A DNA stretch of 64,000 nt from Burhinus oedicnemus (GCA_008921705.1 VFFE01007869.1:1794383-1858382), one strand, 5' to 3'; positions 24,301 to 38,265 are shown, numbered from the stretch's first letter. The notes: a model not told the origin generated them from the letters alone. Numbers and translations are program-made.

Positions 24301-26499
24301 ATTTAACTATCTTGAAAATCCTGGCCACAGGCAATATTTTTATCTATTAAGATGCAGTAGCATGAGTCAGACTCTTTCCACCACACAGAAAGATTTCTTT
24401 TGCCAACCCAAAGAACACAGTAAAAAAAGCAACCAGTAAAAGGAAAAAACCAGAAGAAAGAATCTCAAATCCTATCTTGGTGTATACGAGCTCAGAGACA
24501 ACAACAGCTCTGAAGATATAATGATTTGTACTAGACGAGAAATAACCCAGGTTAACAAAGTGTCAAAAAAAGGAAGATATGGACTTCATAATATTCAAAT
24601 AGATGCTTTTAAAAGAAATAAAATTTATCTAGTGCAAAGAAAGAATATGAATACAATTTAGGAGGAGATAGCAATTGGAGGAGCAGAGAGAATGGCAAAA
24701 GGAAAATATAAGAAAGGGTGAGAATAAATATCTAGATGTATTTTACACTGAAGTGCACAGATTTATCATATGTTCTTATCTCCTCCATTACTACTAGAAT
24801 TACTGCCAAAGCTCCAGAAATGCAATTAAATAATTCTTCACTTAAAATGTTACCTTCTAAAAAGATGTTGTTTTTCACATGCATTTAAATCAGTTTGCAA
24901 TGTTGTTGGAAGCAGGCTTTTGTCACTACGTTTTTTTAATATTTCACGTGCAAAATTATTTTTTCAAGCGATGTTTGCCACTGCATCATGCAGCCAAAGA
25001 TCATACCAGATAAACAAGTATTTCTTGAAATCCTTGGCATGTGTATTTTTATGCTAGCGATGACTCGGCTTGCAGGTGCTCGTGAGGACGACATTGCAAC
25101 AGTGCCATTAACTGTCTCCCAGTGTCTCGCTGAAGTTTTTGTTTGGCTTCGTCAGGTAAAAGAGAGGGCTGATCTGTTTGGTATCAGCTTCACTGCGCCT
25201 CTTCATTTATGTTGCTGCCTGAAGAAGTCTCGTGACAGTAGAATGCCTCGAAGATGCACATTATCTAAACTCGGTCCCCTGAAGCATTAATTCCTGTTTC
25301 TCACAGAGGTGCTGAACAGGTGGGTTTTTCCCCTGTAAAATAAGTAGTGTGCCATGAAAAAAAGTTTTCACACTGCATCGAAAGATCATCTAATGTTGTA
25401 AAGTGCTACTGCAAGGACTGGGAAGACGTTACAAAGTCTGTCTCACTTGTGAAAATATAAGGAATATCAGTCTGCTGAGTTTTACAGATCAGCTTTAAAA
25501 AGGGAATTTGTGATGTTTCTGCTTACAGACCAAGTCATCCTAAACCGAGATCCAAGATTCAAAACCTATTCCCCAGTGTTGCATCCTACCTGCACATGCT
25601 GTCTTAGGTATTAAATGGAGTTCTGGCTTATGGAAAAAATAAATCTAGATGTTTTCTATTTGTTTGAAAAATATTTTCCATGGTGGCTGTGAAAAATACA
25701 CATTCCTACTTATAGTAGGTTTAAGTTGCTTATATACAGCTAGTTTTATTTCTCATATTCAAGGAAGCACAATCTGTTTCAGTTCTAAGGAATAGTCTAA
25801 CTGCCTGCATACATCTAGCAAAAACTTAGAAGATCAGCATTTCATTCATTCTCCCCAAAATAGTACCTGAGTCCTGTATAATGAGTCTAGAAGCTAGGTT
25901 TCAAAATCAAGGACCCTTCAAGGACATCTGGAAACTAGCTTTATGTGATTAAAAGGGTTTTCCTAGTTTCCCAGATGATTCACAATCAATGTAATTCAAA
26001 GATAGTCATTCCATGAAGGTTCAGCAGTGAAAAATTTCCTTCTCTAGGACTCTGAAATGTTTTGTTCTGGTGCATTCCAAAAGAGAGTCTGTGGAAACCT
26101 GAGCTTTTTCTTAAAGAAAAAGAAAAGAATCCAACCGCAAAACCACACATACGTACACATAAACAAACCACTCTTTTTTAAATTAAAAAAAAAATCCATT
26201 TTTCTTTTATAGTTATGTTGAAAATGGTTCAGCGAGAGAATCCAAAAATTTCATTTATCTATCATTTGCCAAAGTTTAACCATTAACATCTATTTGAAAA
26301 AAAAAAAAGCCTTGAAGTTGGGATGGTCTAAAAGTACTTTGGGATGATCTGTAAGACCAGCAGTGGTCAAGGACATCATTCTAACAAAGTTTGAAACGTG
26401 TCTTTATTCAAATAGGAATTTTCCCAAAACAGTATTTTGTGGGGAAATTTCAATTTTCCAGCACTGAGTGAATTACCTCGTCCCTCAGATTCTCGTTAA
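21324..26499. other. Unassigned non-coding DNA
   Basis: No gene supported over 5.2 kb. At 22018-22055, GGGCCAAATACTTATCCTGG resembles the opening of an old amniote repeat (weak). A plus-strand frame at 23311-23541 begins with a hydrophobic stretch, but it is only 76 codons with no other support. A 10-bp direct repeat (AGCTGTTATA twice) occurs at 24181-24200. A 19-bp palindrome (CTTTTTCTT-A-AAGAAAAAG) occurs at 26104-26122. Confidence 0.5.
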
Positions 26500-27010
26500 A
26501 GGTTTGCATTGCACAGGCTTGTCAACCTGAAGATTTTGTAAGTGTAATTCTAATGTCATATTTACAAAATAAAGTCAACCCAATCTTCACATTTTAAGGT
26601 AAGGAGAGAGATTTTAGTGCCTTTTAAACAACTGGGGAAGGTGAGAAACAGCAGCAATCATAGGAATATGAAGCGCTGAAATATACAATTAGAAGAGGTG
26701 TCTAAAAACTTAATTGAACAATGACATGCTGTCACCAGCAGCTTAAACGCAATCCCATAATGACATTTGCTATAAACCGTGTCAAAATGAAAAATAGGTG
26801 TAAGCTGACGTGTGGAGTGTCTGAGATTTCTGCGCTGCTGATGGATATTCCTACAGAAGCAAAACAACTGACAGGAACATAAACTTCAGCGGTGATTACC
26901 CGGTAATTAAATGGAAGCAATAAAGGATCAAGGTAATAAAACACGGAACAGGACCTATGAAATATGAACAAATGTTGACTCAGTAATTGTGCTGAAAGAG
27001 TCCAAGATTT
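26500..27010. promoter_or_regulatory. Candidate conserved non-coding element
   Basis: Repeat-free block with moderately balanced composition and strings typical of vertebrate enhancers: ATAATGACATTTGC, GCGGTGATTACCCGGTAATT, TGACTCAGTAATTGTG (AP-1-like TGACTCA at about 26977). It has no simple-repeat content. Evidence is texture only; conservation not tested. Confidence 0.3.
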
Positions 27011-30000
27011 AGGCACAACAAGAATAGTTGGCCGGTTGTCTCTGGTACCAGATTAGTGTGCGTTCTGTAAAATAAAGCAGTCAATTCCTATTTCCCCCAC
27101 GTTCTTCCCCTTACTGTGTCACATCACGTACAGGTTTGTAGCTCCTTGGTAACTGTGAAGGACCTTGGTAGTGCTTTTCCTAACATAACACAACAGATCT
27201 CACCATCCCCGCTGTGCTTTCCTGAACTTTCTCTGATTGTCACCGGGAACAGGTACGTGCGTTTCCCTTGGCTGCCAGACTCCAGCCTAATCTTCAGTGT
27301 AATAGACCTCACATTATTTTAGGAGAGCACTCTCTGGTCTATTTTAGCGCAGTCAACACAGTCAACCAAGTGCTGGGTTCTCAGCTCAGGATAAGAAGTA
27401 TTTCTTCTCTCCCACAGCCTTTGTCTTGCATGGGTTTTATTCCAGACAAATCTGAATAGAGATACAAAAAAATTTAATGAGGAAACCCAAAATACGATCC
27501 GTCTGCTTCAAATGCTTCAGGGTTTGAACAGGAGCGATTGAATGTTTCCTACTGTTTATTAATAGATAATAGTAAACAGAATTTGTTAAATAACTTCAAG
27601 TAACATTCTTAGAAAAAAATTAGCATTTCTTTCATCAAACACATTTTCTATTATTTACCAGTTCGTAGAGTTAATTTTAATAAGCTGAAAGCAAGTAATA
27701 CTAACAGTAAATAATTCACCCTAAATTCTGTATTGAATGCAGCCGACCCTTACTAATCCACATTTTGCTAATCCTCACACTTTATAGCTCACACAAAAGA
27801 GTCTCTCCCTTCACCTCCTGTCTCTTTGCAAAGATTTAATATCATAATGTTTCAGTGACTTCTCCGACTGCTGGAATCTCATTATTTATACAGCATAAAT
27901 AATTAAGCTAGACCTTCTTTTTGAAATTAAATGAGCCATGTATTTCTGAACTAGCTACCTTAGTTATAAATTGTGCCAAAAGCTGATCAACTCTTACATG
28001 CAATTAAAGCGTTCTCTGACCTCTTGCAGTGAGGCTTCAAAATTCGGGAAGTCAGCCGGGCAAGGACTGACTGTATGGGATGCAACACGGACAGCTTCTC
28101 TGTCAGCAGAACGGTGCTTACACTTTTTCTCCCATTTTCTTGGAAGCCGCAAGTGACTGTTTTTGGTGAATATGTGCCCAGGTAGTTCCGATGCTCACTC
28201 AGTCATTCGCCGTCACACACATTGGGACACATGCCTACGCCCAGTGGTACTTGTGGAAACCTTGAATTTATTAGTAAGCAGATACTTTTCCCCTTGTTCT
28301 TACTTCCCAGTGGCGAGTCCGCAAACGAACAGCGGGTCTAGCCAAAGCCGACGTGGAGATGAGTTCCAGGTAGCTGTGTGGTGCTCACATGGCCCAGGAG
28401 ACACAAACCCAACTGCTATGAAGGCATCGTGGATAGAGGGGTGTCCGTGTGCTTACGGGTGTTTTAAGTAATTTGCTAAAATAATATTTTTAGTTTACCA
28501 GTAACACCATTTCTGTGTATGTTTTTAAAAGATTAAAAAAATAAGGATCCGGTATAACGAAGCCCTTTGGCCAAAATGGCAGTACGTATGGCAGCACACA
28601 AGCAGGGTGTTTTGTTATGCAGGGAAAGTTTGATAATTTAGATGCATGACTTGTTTTAAACCTCATAGAGTAATATTTGTTCTGAGTTACCTGAATAAAT
28701 CTCTGTTTAATCCCTTGGTGATGACAGTCAGAATTTCTCAACTCTAAGCTTTATGCGTTAACACTTAACATTTGGAAATCCTGATTAGCAACACAGACAG
28801 TTGGAGGGGCAGAACCAAACCATAAACCAGGCTTTGGAAAGCTGTTTGTAGCAAAGGCAGCTAAATAAATAAAACACGCTTCCTTCACCACTCTTAGTGC
28901 AGCCACTCGGGCTGGGTATTTGGTGCCGCAAAATGCTTATAAAATAAAAACATCTGTCCTAAAGGTGTTTAACATCTCACCGCCAACACTCATCAGTATA
29001 CAGGATTGGGCATTAGCTGTGAATATTGAAGGTATGAATACGCTTCGCTTGTGCAGACAAAACTCCAAATGAATTCAGTTTGGGTTACGTGCATGTAATT
29101 ACAATGGCTTGGTCCCTTTATGTATGTGTTAGCTGAAAACAAATGAGATTTGTTTGATGTTTCACATTGCACCATGGATAAAAGATCTTGTAGCAAACAG
29201 CAAACCTCTTGCTTTGATCCTGCGTTGAAGCACAGGAATGTAGACTAAGGTCTCAATCCAATTCTCAGACACAAGAAAACACTTCTGATCATAGCACTGG
29301 CTGAAGGAGGGGTATATATCTTGGGTTTTTAATTAAAAAAAAAAAAAGACTGAGAAGAATCCCTTTTTTCTTGTCTTAAGTAATTACTTTCTTGCAACAT
29401 GATCAGCAGTGCACATTCTGCTGTCAAGAAAGCAGCGATAAAAACAACCACACGAAACTCAAACTCAGAATAACATAACTCCGTGGCTGTTCCACCTAGA
29501 GACTAGGAAAAAAACCCCCCCAAACTCTGTTGCAGGTGATGTATTGCAATGAATCAGATAAACACTGATACATTTAAAATTCAACAGAACAAAAGTATAG
29601 ATTGAGGTTTTATTAACCATTTGGATGGAATCCTTGGTCTTTGCAGTAACAGTTGCACACCTCAGAAAGCAGAGACTCTATTCCTCTATTCCTAAGAAAG
29701 TATACTTTGTATTACCTGAAGAAGGAAGAAGTATCAATAGAGTGAAACAACAACATTTTTTCTTGGCTGGACTACTTATGTATGTGAAAATACAACATTT
29801 AAACTTTTAGAACAATTATCATATTCAGGATAATACCATACAAATGAAAATTACCGTTATTCAAAAGTTTATTTCAAGACTAATGGCAGAAGAAAGTGTT
29901 TATAAGTGAGCATCATATAATGCTGAAACAAATGCTGAATTTCCTTCAGGAAGGTCTGGGACTGTGGTTCCAAATTCATCCTGAAATGAGTGAAACCTTC

Positions 30001-32399
30001 AGTTCACTCAGCTGGAACTTGGGAAAGCTCTTCAGCTTCCCTTCTCGGTTTGTACTTCTGTGCACCTTCACTTTTCCGAAAAGCGCTTCGCTCTGTTATT
30101 CTCTGCCTGAACGCGTGGCCAATGAATAGGAAGCAAAAAGGGTGTGAGATTGTGAAGTTCTGTCTTTTAAAATGAGAATAACGATTTTGATATCAATATT
30201 GCCTTCAGAGTCTCATACTCACACCTAGCTGCCCCATAAACGAAGAAATAAATCCACACGAGCAAATACTTCCTGATCTGTCATGAATGAGAGTCATAGA
30301 CTATGGAATTATGGAGAACAATATAAACAATATAGACAAGAAAATACGAGCACGTATATGAGCACATTGCAGCACTTTAGCATCTTCGATAAACTATATT
30401 TTGCCTTTCCTAGATAACTTTTCCGTGCAGTGTTTCAACAGGGCCGTTTCCAACGGAATGGGCCGTGTCATCAGGCAGCGTGAATAAGTACGAAAGCCAA
30501 TTTTGCTGAAATGAAAATGCGACATCCCCCATATGCAACGACTGCTTTAGGATTGAGTGTGTAAAGAGCAGAAACATTTGTTCAGTCTTCTCCAGGAATA
30601 CTTCCTAACAGCAAAGGATCAATTCATTCTTTATGCTAGAAGATACTCACCTGTTCCCTCAGTCATTTATAGGCACATTTTTTTCAATTATTTGGTCACT
30701 GAAAACATAGCAATATTTTCTCTTTGCAGTGCCATGCCTGTTCCTCTTTATTCCTTCTGATATTTTGTTTTCACAAAAACCTGCAAACCTCTCATTAAAA
30801 AAGTCAAACTGCATGAATAATTACAAATCAAGAGTATTTTGAAAGCAGGAAAGAAAATAAACAACTCTGGTAAAGTGAACAGATGGGATTACAAACTAAA
30901 TTGCCATCATTAGCATTATGAGTCCTATAATTAGTTATCAGAATAACAATACATATCTAATATTAATATGAGATAACACAGGTGTTACAGGGACAGGAAA
31001 AGAAAAGAAATTTGGAAAGGTTGTAGTTAAGGATAATTGAAGTCTGAATTCCTGCTAATATCTGGGTTTGACTTGCAAGACTCTCGTGGAGATAACTTCT
31101 GATTTTTGTGGACATAATCCTGATTTACCAGGTTTTGAAGCAGAAACTGGCCTCAGTGATGTCTCCTTGTTACAGCGTTCTGTATTCCGAAGAGGATCCG
31201 CCACTTCCATAGTTACCTTTCATACAGTCTTAAGAGCATTGCTAATACTGGAGTATTCTCTGTCTGATCTAACTCCCATTGAAAGCAAATGAAGGGTTAC
31301 GAGGCTTATTTGATTATTTTGCTTTAATTAACTGAAATTAATGAGGATGAAGCATGTCTATCTTATTACCTATGACAACTGATAGCTTCTGCACGCCATT
31401 TTCCCTGTGCCGGTAGGGCTGTAGAGATCTACTCATGTCAGATCACTGAGCAGGATCCTGCCACCAAACAACAGTCCTAACTCAGCAGCACATCCAGTGC
31501 TCCCAGAAAACAGGTGTACAGCAGAGCCCAAGTGAAATTTCGGATGCATTGAAGCTTTCTAATGCAGCTGCCCCTGGACAATTTTGGATACCTTATAGTT
31601 TCTGCGTTCGCAGCGTGAGAAATCTCTCCTGTCTCACAACACATGATTTTCTGGTTTATTTGATGAGTCTAAACTTGGCTTTATGGTGGGATTTGGGCTC
31701 TAAAAACGTACTGCATATATAGAGAAGAAAATTATTAGAACAATATGTGTATTTAAGACTGGCATAACTGGCTCTGAATAAGACTACGAGCAAGTGAAAT
31801 GGTCATTTATTATTGAAAACGGCATTGATCTCCTTAATTCCCAGTAAGTACAATGTGGGTGAGGGTGTTCAAATGATAAATAAACCTGTGTACAAGGTAA
31901 AACAGTGCTTTTCCACAATTCTAGTAGGTTATGGTTTATACAGGCATAAGATCTGGTACCACACACATGCTACACAGGACTCAGCAACTCTAAGTCAAAT
32001 CAGGAAATTATCATGAGTTGTCAGGTTACACGAAGCAAAAACTATGCCTGAACAATAAACATTGATATAATTAATAGAAAACTAACTTCAGTAATAAGAT
32101 GTGTTGGGGTTTTTTCCCTCTTGACTCTGAGCGGTTTTGCTTGGATTAGAGAACTAGAAAAATCTAATTGAAACAATTGTATGGTTAGTTCCATTTAATG
32201 GCTGTTACACAGTCAAATATACATTAAGAAGAAAAAATGTTAATTGCTGATGTGCTGAATATACTGCATGGGTTACATTTAATTGCAAAAAAGGTATACT
32301 TTTGAATGACTGTTATTTTCCTACCTTCTGAAACTGAATCCACCAACAAAATAATACACGGTGTACGCAACACTGGAGTTCAAAGACCTAATTTCTAAT
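27011..32399. other. Unassigned AT-rich DNA
   Basis: No supported gene in 5.4 kb. The segments 27550-27960 and 30785-30975 have the same repeat-free TAATTA-rich texture as the candidate elements above, but weaker. At 31265-31295, ACTCCCATTGAAAGCAAATG may be a further remnant of an old amniote repeat. The open frames are short and without domains. Confidence 0.5.
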
Positions 32400-32582
32400 T
32401 CAGGGAGGCATTAAGCATATGCTTAAGTTTGACCAAATGTGTAAAGCTATTAACTTCTAGGACCATAAAGAAGTGCTTAAAGTTAAATGGGTGCTTAGGT
32501 TATTATTCACCCAGGGTTGCCTTCTTGAATCTTATTCCCCTACCAGTGTAAGCACTCTCTTTAGCAGGCAGTCCCATTGAGA
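32400..32582. repeat. Old amniote interspersed repeat, degenerate
   Basis: Three phrases of one old repeat type occur in order: TTAAGCATATGCTTAAGTTT (about 32411), AAGTGCTTAAAGTTAAATGG (about 32472) and GTCCCATTGAGATCAGTGG (about 32570). Similar phrases recur in bird, crocodile and turtle DNA. I recall the motif set but not a reliable family name. No coding capacity is visible. Confidence 0.5.
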
Positions 32583-33989
32583 TCAGTGGTACTGATTAAA
32601 AAAAAAAACAACAAACCCACCCCAAAACTGTTACTGACTATGAATAAGAGGCAGAATCTGATTCTGGTGTGTACGTATAGGTTTATTAGCACAGTGAACT
32701 ATTTTTTTTTTTAGCCACTATTGAATGTGAGCAGTGAAAAACAGGGGTTAGCTATTTACTGTGCCTGATAGTTAAAGGCAGGCAGGCAGCTAGCTGAATA
32801 TTTGTGCCTGTAGTTAATTGTGAATACAAATGAGAAGCTGCCTTTAAAAATCAGCACTCGTGTTTTTGGGGAGTCCCCAAAAGTAGGTAGCCTGGGCAGT
32901 AAGCTGATGTAACATAGACCAGAGTAAAATTGTTTTATTTTTTTCACAAGTGTAAACATATGGGAAATCCAGCCTCAAAAGAACACTTTTCAGCCCTCAA
33001 ATCTTCTCTACCAACATGGATCAGGAAGAATGCTAACAAATCTCAATTTCGTACAGAGCAGTCATACCACAGCTATTTATGATGGTTAATAAAGGGGCTA
33101 CTGGTCTAAACCAGCCTTGAAAGAATAAAGCAGAAAATGTTTGTTATTTTCATTTATTCTTTACTAATTGAAGGAGATGGGGTTTTTTAATTATGTACTT
33201 TCTAAGCATCTCAAAATCAGACCTTGAATATTGTGTTATGTCATACTTTGATTTCCCCTACACCACAGACCAAAGTCTTCCCATTGACGTTCACCCGTTT
33301 CGCACAAGCCCAGAATCAATTCCAGCTTATCAGTATCAGACAAACCACGTCTTGTCAGGCGCACTGAAAAATTAAGATAAAGTGTAACAATTTTAGCAAG
33401 TTTTGAGACACATAGTTATTTTAGCCAAGTACTCTCTATTGGCGTTAAACTATTCTTAACACTTAGGAATTTTAGTTGAAAATTCCCCATAGAGGTATGA
33501 GTTATATAGGGTTGCCCTTCTTTGTTTTCAAACCCAAACCACGCTGCAGCCGTATGACTTCCTAACACCGAAGCCTCCTCTCTAAAAATATGTGCCCTCC
33601 CTTCCCCTGCAAAGTAAGGATGTTGCTTGGATTTCATGGATTTCTTGTTCTCGGTGATTGTTTCAGTGATTGCTTCAGCCTGTGCTTGGAGAATGGGTAA
33701 ACAGTTCAAAAGATGAAAAGAAGGAGTATAAATGTAAAATGCTATCTTAAATTGTGCATTACATACATCACCCTACTCGGATTTATTGCTAACTACTTAA
33801 GTACATACTGACAAAATCTCCAGCCCCGTATTAAAAGTCAGCAGAGATGTGATTGCCCTGATTCTTTCTTCTCTCCCTCTCGAGCTCAGTCTCATTTGCC
33901 AGCTGGCCAGCCCTCCCTTCCTCCTTGTTTTTCCAGTGAACAAAGTGTTTAAAAACCCCAAACCAAACAAACCGAAGAGGCATTGACAT
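32583..33989. other. Unassigned non-coding DNA
   Basis: No gene seen. At 33265-33300 the string CTTCCCATTGACGTTCACC could be another scrap of the old repeat family that occurs just upstream. The minus-strand frame at 33416-33709 (97 codons) shows no domain. Confidence 0.45.
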
Positions 33990-34190
33990 AAAAACGACAA
34001 ACGCTCGGGATCATAGCAAGAGCGATGCGAAGCAACAGCTGTCCTGCTCAGCCGGGCTCTCCCGCGTCCATCTGCAACCTCAACCATCTGCAGAGGGGAA
34101 AGACGTTGCACAAAACGAAGCCGCGGAAGCAAGGGCCGCGCTGCTGGGTTTGCAAAGGAGAAACACCCTGATTTCCCAGCACAAACCCCG
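33990..34190. other. CpG-dense patch
   Basis: About 200 bp with roughly fifteen CpG dinucleotides by eye, for example CTCCCGCGTCC, AAGCCGCGG and GGGCCGCGCTG, in an otherwise CpG-poor region. It could be a small CpG island, an unannotated promoter, or a chance patch. Open frames cross it on both strands without a recognisable product. No TATA box, splice donor or other promoter mark could be tied to it. Confidence 0.4.
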
Positions 34191-37100
34191 GGTTTTGAAT
34201 GTCATCACCCACAGAGAGGTGGAGCATTTCCCTTTCAGACCACTCTCGTGCCACGGGGTATTTTCTACACACTGTAGGGTGAGCAAACTTCTAGCAAGGA
34301 CTGAGCTGCCTCATCCTTGGTCACACACCATGCACTAATCTAACCCGAGGATTATCAAAATCAATTAAAAGATTCCATAGGCTGAAAGTCCTTTAAAACA
34401 AGTTTTCTTGAAGAGAAAACTAACTCTGAAACCTTCAGCAAATTGGACAAGTTTGGAAATTGAACTATTAGGTGATGGCAAGCAAATAATCTTCCCCTGT
34501 CCTTTGCATTTCCAAACTCCTATGAAATGTGTAGCCAAGGCTGAAACCTGATATAATATACAACTTTTTTGCAAGAATAAATACTTGCTTGCAGTCCAGG
34601 CAAATCTGCATAATCAAGCTCAGGATAATTTGCTTGGATGCCTGGCAAACCAGCCTGAATTCAAGTCTCTTACCCATTTTGGGAAGAGCTTCTGAAAAGA
34701 ATAGAAAAAAACACATTTTGCCTCAAACAAATCTTCGTTTGGATTGTCTAGTTATCTGGAAATATACCAAGCACGTGAACCCTCCCGTGAAGTATTCGGT
34801 ACTATTCATTTTCACTGAAATCTTTATTATAGCAGACATGCAAGGTTTTACCAGAATTGACTTTAACTGGAATTTATTGGCCATTCTTCCCCTACACAAA
34901 CACTTTTTAATTTAAAAGAACATGTTTCCTACAGTTAGGTATCAACTCAACTGCTTTTACTTCATGAAAACCCCTTGAAATGCAGTTGTACTACTCACTT
35001 AAGAAGAAGTTATTCATGTGAGTAATGGCAGTAGGTCTAAGTCCATAATCCTAAATAAAAGGTTAACTCTTCCAACAAATTACAGAGTGGCTGTTTGGCT
35101 AGTTTTGCTTTACTAAAGCAATTTCCAGAGATATATTTACTTTGAATATGCATTAGTCCCCAAGATAGAACTTTTCTTTTATTGGAACTTTTATTTAAGT
35201 AAGAGTGAGACGTCAATATTTGGAGGAAGGCACATGTTTCTGAGACATTTCTCTTGCAGGTTGTAGATGATTCACCAGAAAGAAATTTTTTGATGTCTTG
35301 CCAGAATACAAAATGCGAGGTCCTTACATGGTGCAAATGAAAGGAGGTCCGTTTTCTTCAGTACACATTTATAGCAGCAGTCTGGCTTCTCTTTGCTTTT
35401 GTAGATATCTTTCACCCAACTGTCTTCGTTTTGAACAGTCTTTGCTCAACGAACAAAAATAGCAGCTGCAATACCTGACACTGGACAGAGAAAATTTTTG
35501 AATTACAGAAATGTGGGCAGGAAAAATGTCTGATGATGTCTGAGCTAAGCGCATGAGTGAGGTCTTTATCTAAATGGACCTTAATGTGAATACTTTAGAG
35601 ATGGCCTTAGATTCTAAACTGTTTTTCTCCAGTTTACTTTTCAACGCTGTTTTTGGGAGATAGACTATTTTGCTGGCTTGCATTATAACACTTTTATAAT
35701 ATGCATTGTACGTGATCCAGGTGATACAATCATGATTTAAATATTATGACATTTATATATATTTATATATACTGTCATTTGCTACCTGACAAAGTAATGC
35801 TAACTCATGAATAAAGTATCCCGGCAAGCTGTAGAAATAAGATACCAACAAAATGATGACGAATTCCTATGCGATAAGAGCTTAAAAAGTAGCACTAAAT
35901 AGTGACATGTTATTAAGCGTATATTTTGTTCCTTACAGATGGCATTAAATGTTTATTTCCCAACTAAAACATAAGGCAAATAAGTATTCAAATTACAGAT
36001 GAAAAGGGAAGGCTTGCATCCCTTCAAATCGCTACAGCAAAGGGTTTGCCAATGCTTATAATGAACAAATGGTTTTTATCTCAAGGAATTGAAGATTGAA
36101 TCTGATATATAACTGTGAAATAAATAATACAAGCATCTTATGACTGCTTACAGGACAGTCTTAACTGTTGTCTGGATAGGATGAATAGCAAGGAGTTATT
36201 TAGATTATCACTGGATAAGAAGAGAAGACTATATTCGAACTGTAAAACTGTAATTTAGCATTATATTTTTTTTTCAGTTGTGTTTGTCACAAAACTTCAG
36301 CAAGCACAATGGAATATATTTGTATTTTCACTTTAATCTTAAAGGAAGATATGTTCAAATGTATCTGGGTATGTCTGTATCTTCCACACATCTTTTTAAT
36401 GTATTTTCTTCGGTAGTAAGAAGTATATGGAGTATTCAGTCTTAACAGCATGTATTTCTTCCAGAAATGATCCTGTTGAGATTAGGTTCTTCCATCTCCA
36501 CGTTTATCTACATATTTTCTTATTGAGTATTTTCTTTTTTCCCTTTGTGACTTTTTGTCTGAAAGTAATTGCTGGATTTTCTCATCAGAAATGTGCGTGC
36601 CTCTCTGAAAGGAGCCAAGTGCCTTTCTGCAGTACACCAATGCCATCGCCAGTCTTATCTGTAACCTGAAATGGTTTGGTTTACTTCTGGATATCTTGTT
36701 TTATGGCCTGAATTCCTCTTTTTAAGTAAATTCTCAGATACAGAAGGAAGGCAAGAACCTCCTGTTGTAGATGGCACCAAATGCCTTAAAATTTTCCCAT
36801 TGTAAGAAAAAATAATCAAATTAGAATTTGCCCAGGATATTAATTCAATCTAGAAAGCATGACATATTCATCCCACTGCTGAAAAAAAGCCATATTTATT
36901 TATAGTTTGTTAGATATGGATTCAGACTTGCAGGTTAACATTCAAAGAATAGAACATTTCTTATTTCTACAGCTTTGATTTATAAAATTAGACTAGTACT
37001 GTGAGTGATGTACGACGAGAACTCAATTGTCAGGAGTGCACAAGAGAATAAATTTTAGTCATTTTCAGTTATTTTTATACCTCTTGATTTCTTTAAATAA

Positions 37101-37429
37101 AGTATAAAAATTTGGCACTTCATGCATTCATGTTCCTATATTTAGTGTTAGAAAGAGTAAAAGAGAAAAAAAAGAAAAAAATACCACGGGAGTGAGCAGT
37201 GGGCTGCTTCATTCCCAACTAAACGGCCATTTTCATAGAAAGATTAATTTAGGAGGTATTTCATAATTTCTGCAAAGTGTGCTATCGGCATTGGCCTGTC
37301 TGAGGCCCAGTAACTCACCTTCCAAGTTCTTCAGAAAGAGTCAAAGAACCTATGCTCTTTGCTGGTTTAAAACAAAAACAACAAGCAACACAAGCCTCCT
37401 TGTGTCTTTTGAGCCGTGTTTCCTGACTA
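34191..37429. other. Unassigned AT-rich DNA
   Basis: No gene or clear transposon. A short TATATA-rich tract is present at about 35751-35772. Short frames on both strands carry no recognisable motif. Confidence 0.5.
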
Positions 37430-37860
37430 TAGCCTAATACCAGAATTAGCGTTATGATAGGCTATTTATGCTTATAGGCATATAAGCTTAGATAATATGT
37501 ACCTGGAGATAAATTTGGCTGTGTATTGCATCATGCTGTAAGCCCTGCAATATGGAGGCTGAGGAATAATTGAAGATAAAATCCTCGGCGGTGAAATACC
37601 TTACGATGCTGCAGGTGCACAGAGTATAATAATATGGTCTGGAGAGGAATTTACAGTATGGGAAATTAGATGCCACCTGAATTTTGACTGCATACCTGTG
37701 CGTAGTAAATAATCGTGAACGCTGAATTGTTGAGTATGCTTTATGAATATATAAATATGCATTAGCTTTTGATATGCAGGAAGGGTATGTGTCAATGGAA
37801 GAAGGCTTACTCAGAGATGGGCTATGAATATGCAGCAGCTGAACTTTACTCCTTTACTGA
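37430..37860. promoter_or_regulatory. Candidate conserved non-coding element
   Basis: Repeat-free stretch with dense homeodomain/POU-like strings: GGAATAATTGAAGATAAA, ATAATCGTGAACGCTGAATT, AATATATAAATATGCATTAG and repeated TATGCA/ATATGC. Composition changes sharply to GC-richer sequence near 37900. Support is texture only. Confidence 0.3.
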
Positions 37861-38265
37861 AGTTTGTAGTTCAGCATTTTTATTTTTATTTTTACACTTT
37901 CTGTTGTGAAAAGGCAGCTGGCGACAGTATCAGCCGTTACCTTCAAAGCCTCTTGCCCTAGGTTTCATAGCAGGGCACAGATGAGGCTGGATCTTTTCCC
38001 TACTTAACAGACCAGGACTGAGAGGTTTTGGTACGTGGCAGTGTTGCCTGTGTGACATGCTGTGCACCGTGCTCCTTCGTTAGTGGCCTGCAGCTCTTCT
38101 CTGTGCCAGAATTTACCGTACGGGAAGCATTTTATAGTCCCTCCTTTTGCTCTCCTTGCTGGCACAGCTGCCTGTACTCCTCTACCCTGCATCATGCATC
38201 AGGGGTCATAAATATTTCATTCTACACAAAACAACCACTTGTTACTACCATCTACTACCATCGGG
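37861..38265. other. Unassigned DNA upstream of a CR1 element
   Basis: No gene seen. An open frame beginning at 38028 runs through this stretch into the CR1 sequence, but its first 79 codons are not CR1 and match nothing I recognise. The joint frame is an accident of the insertion. Confidence 0.5.
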
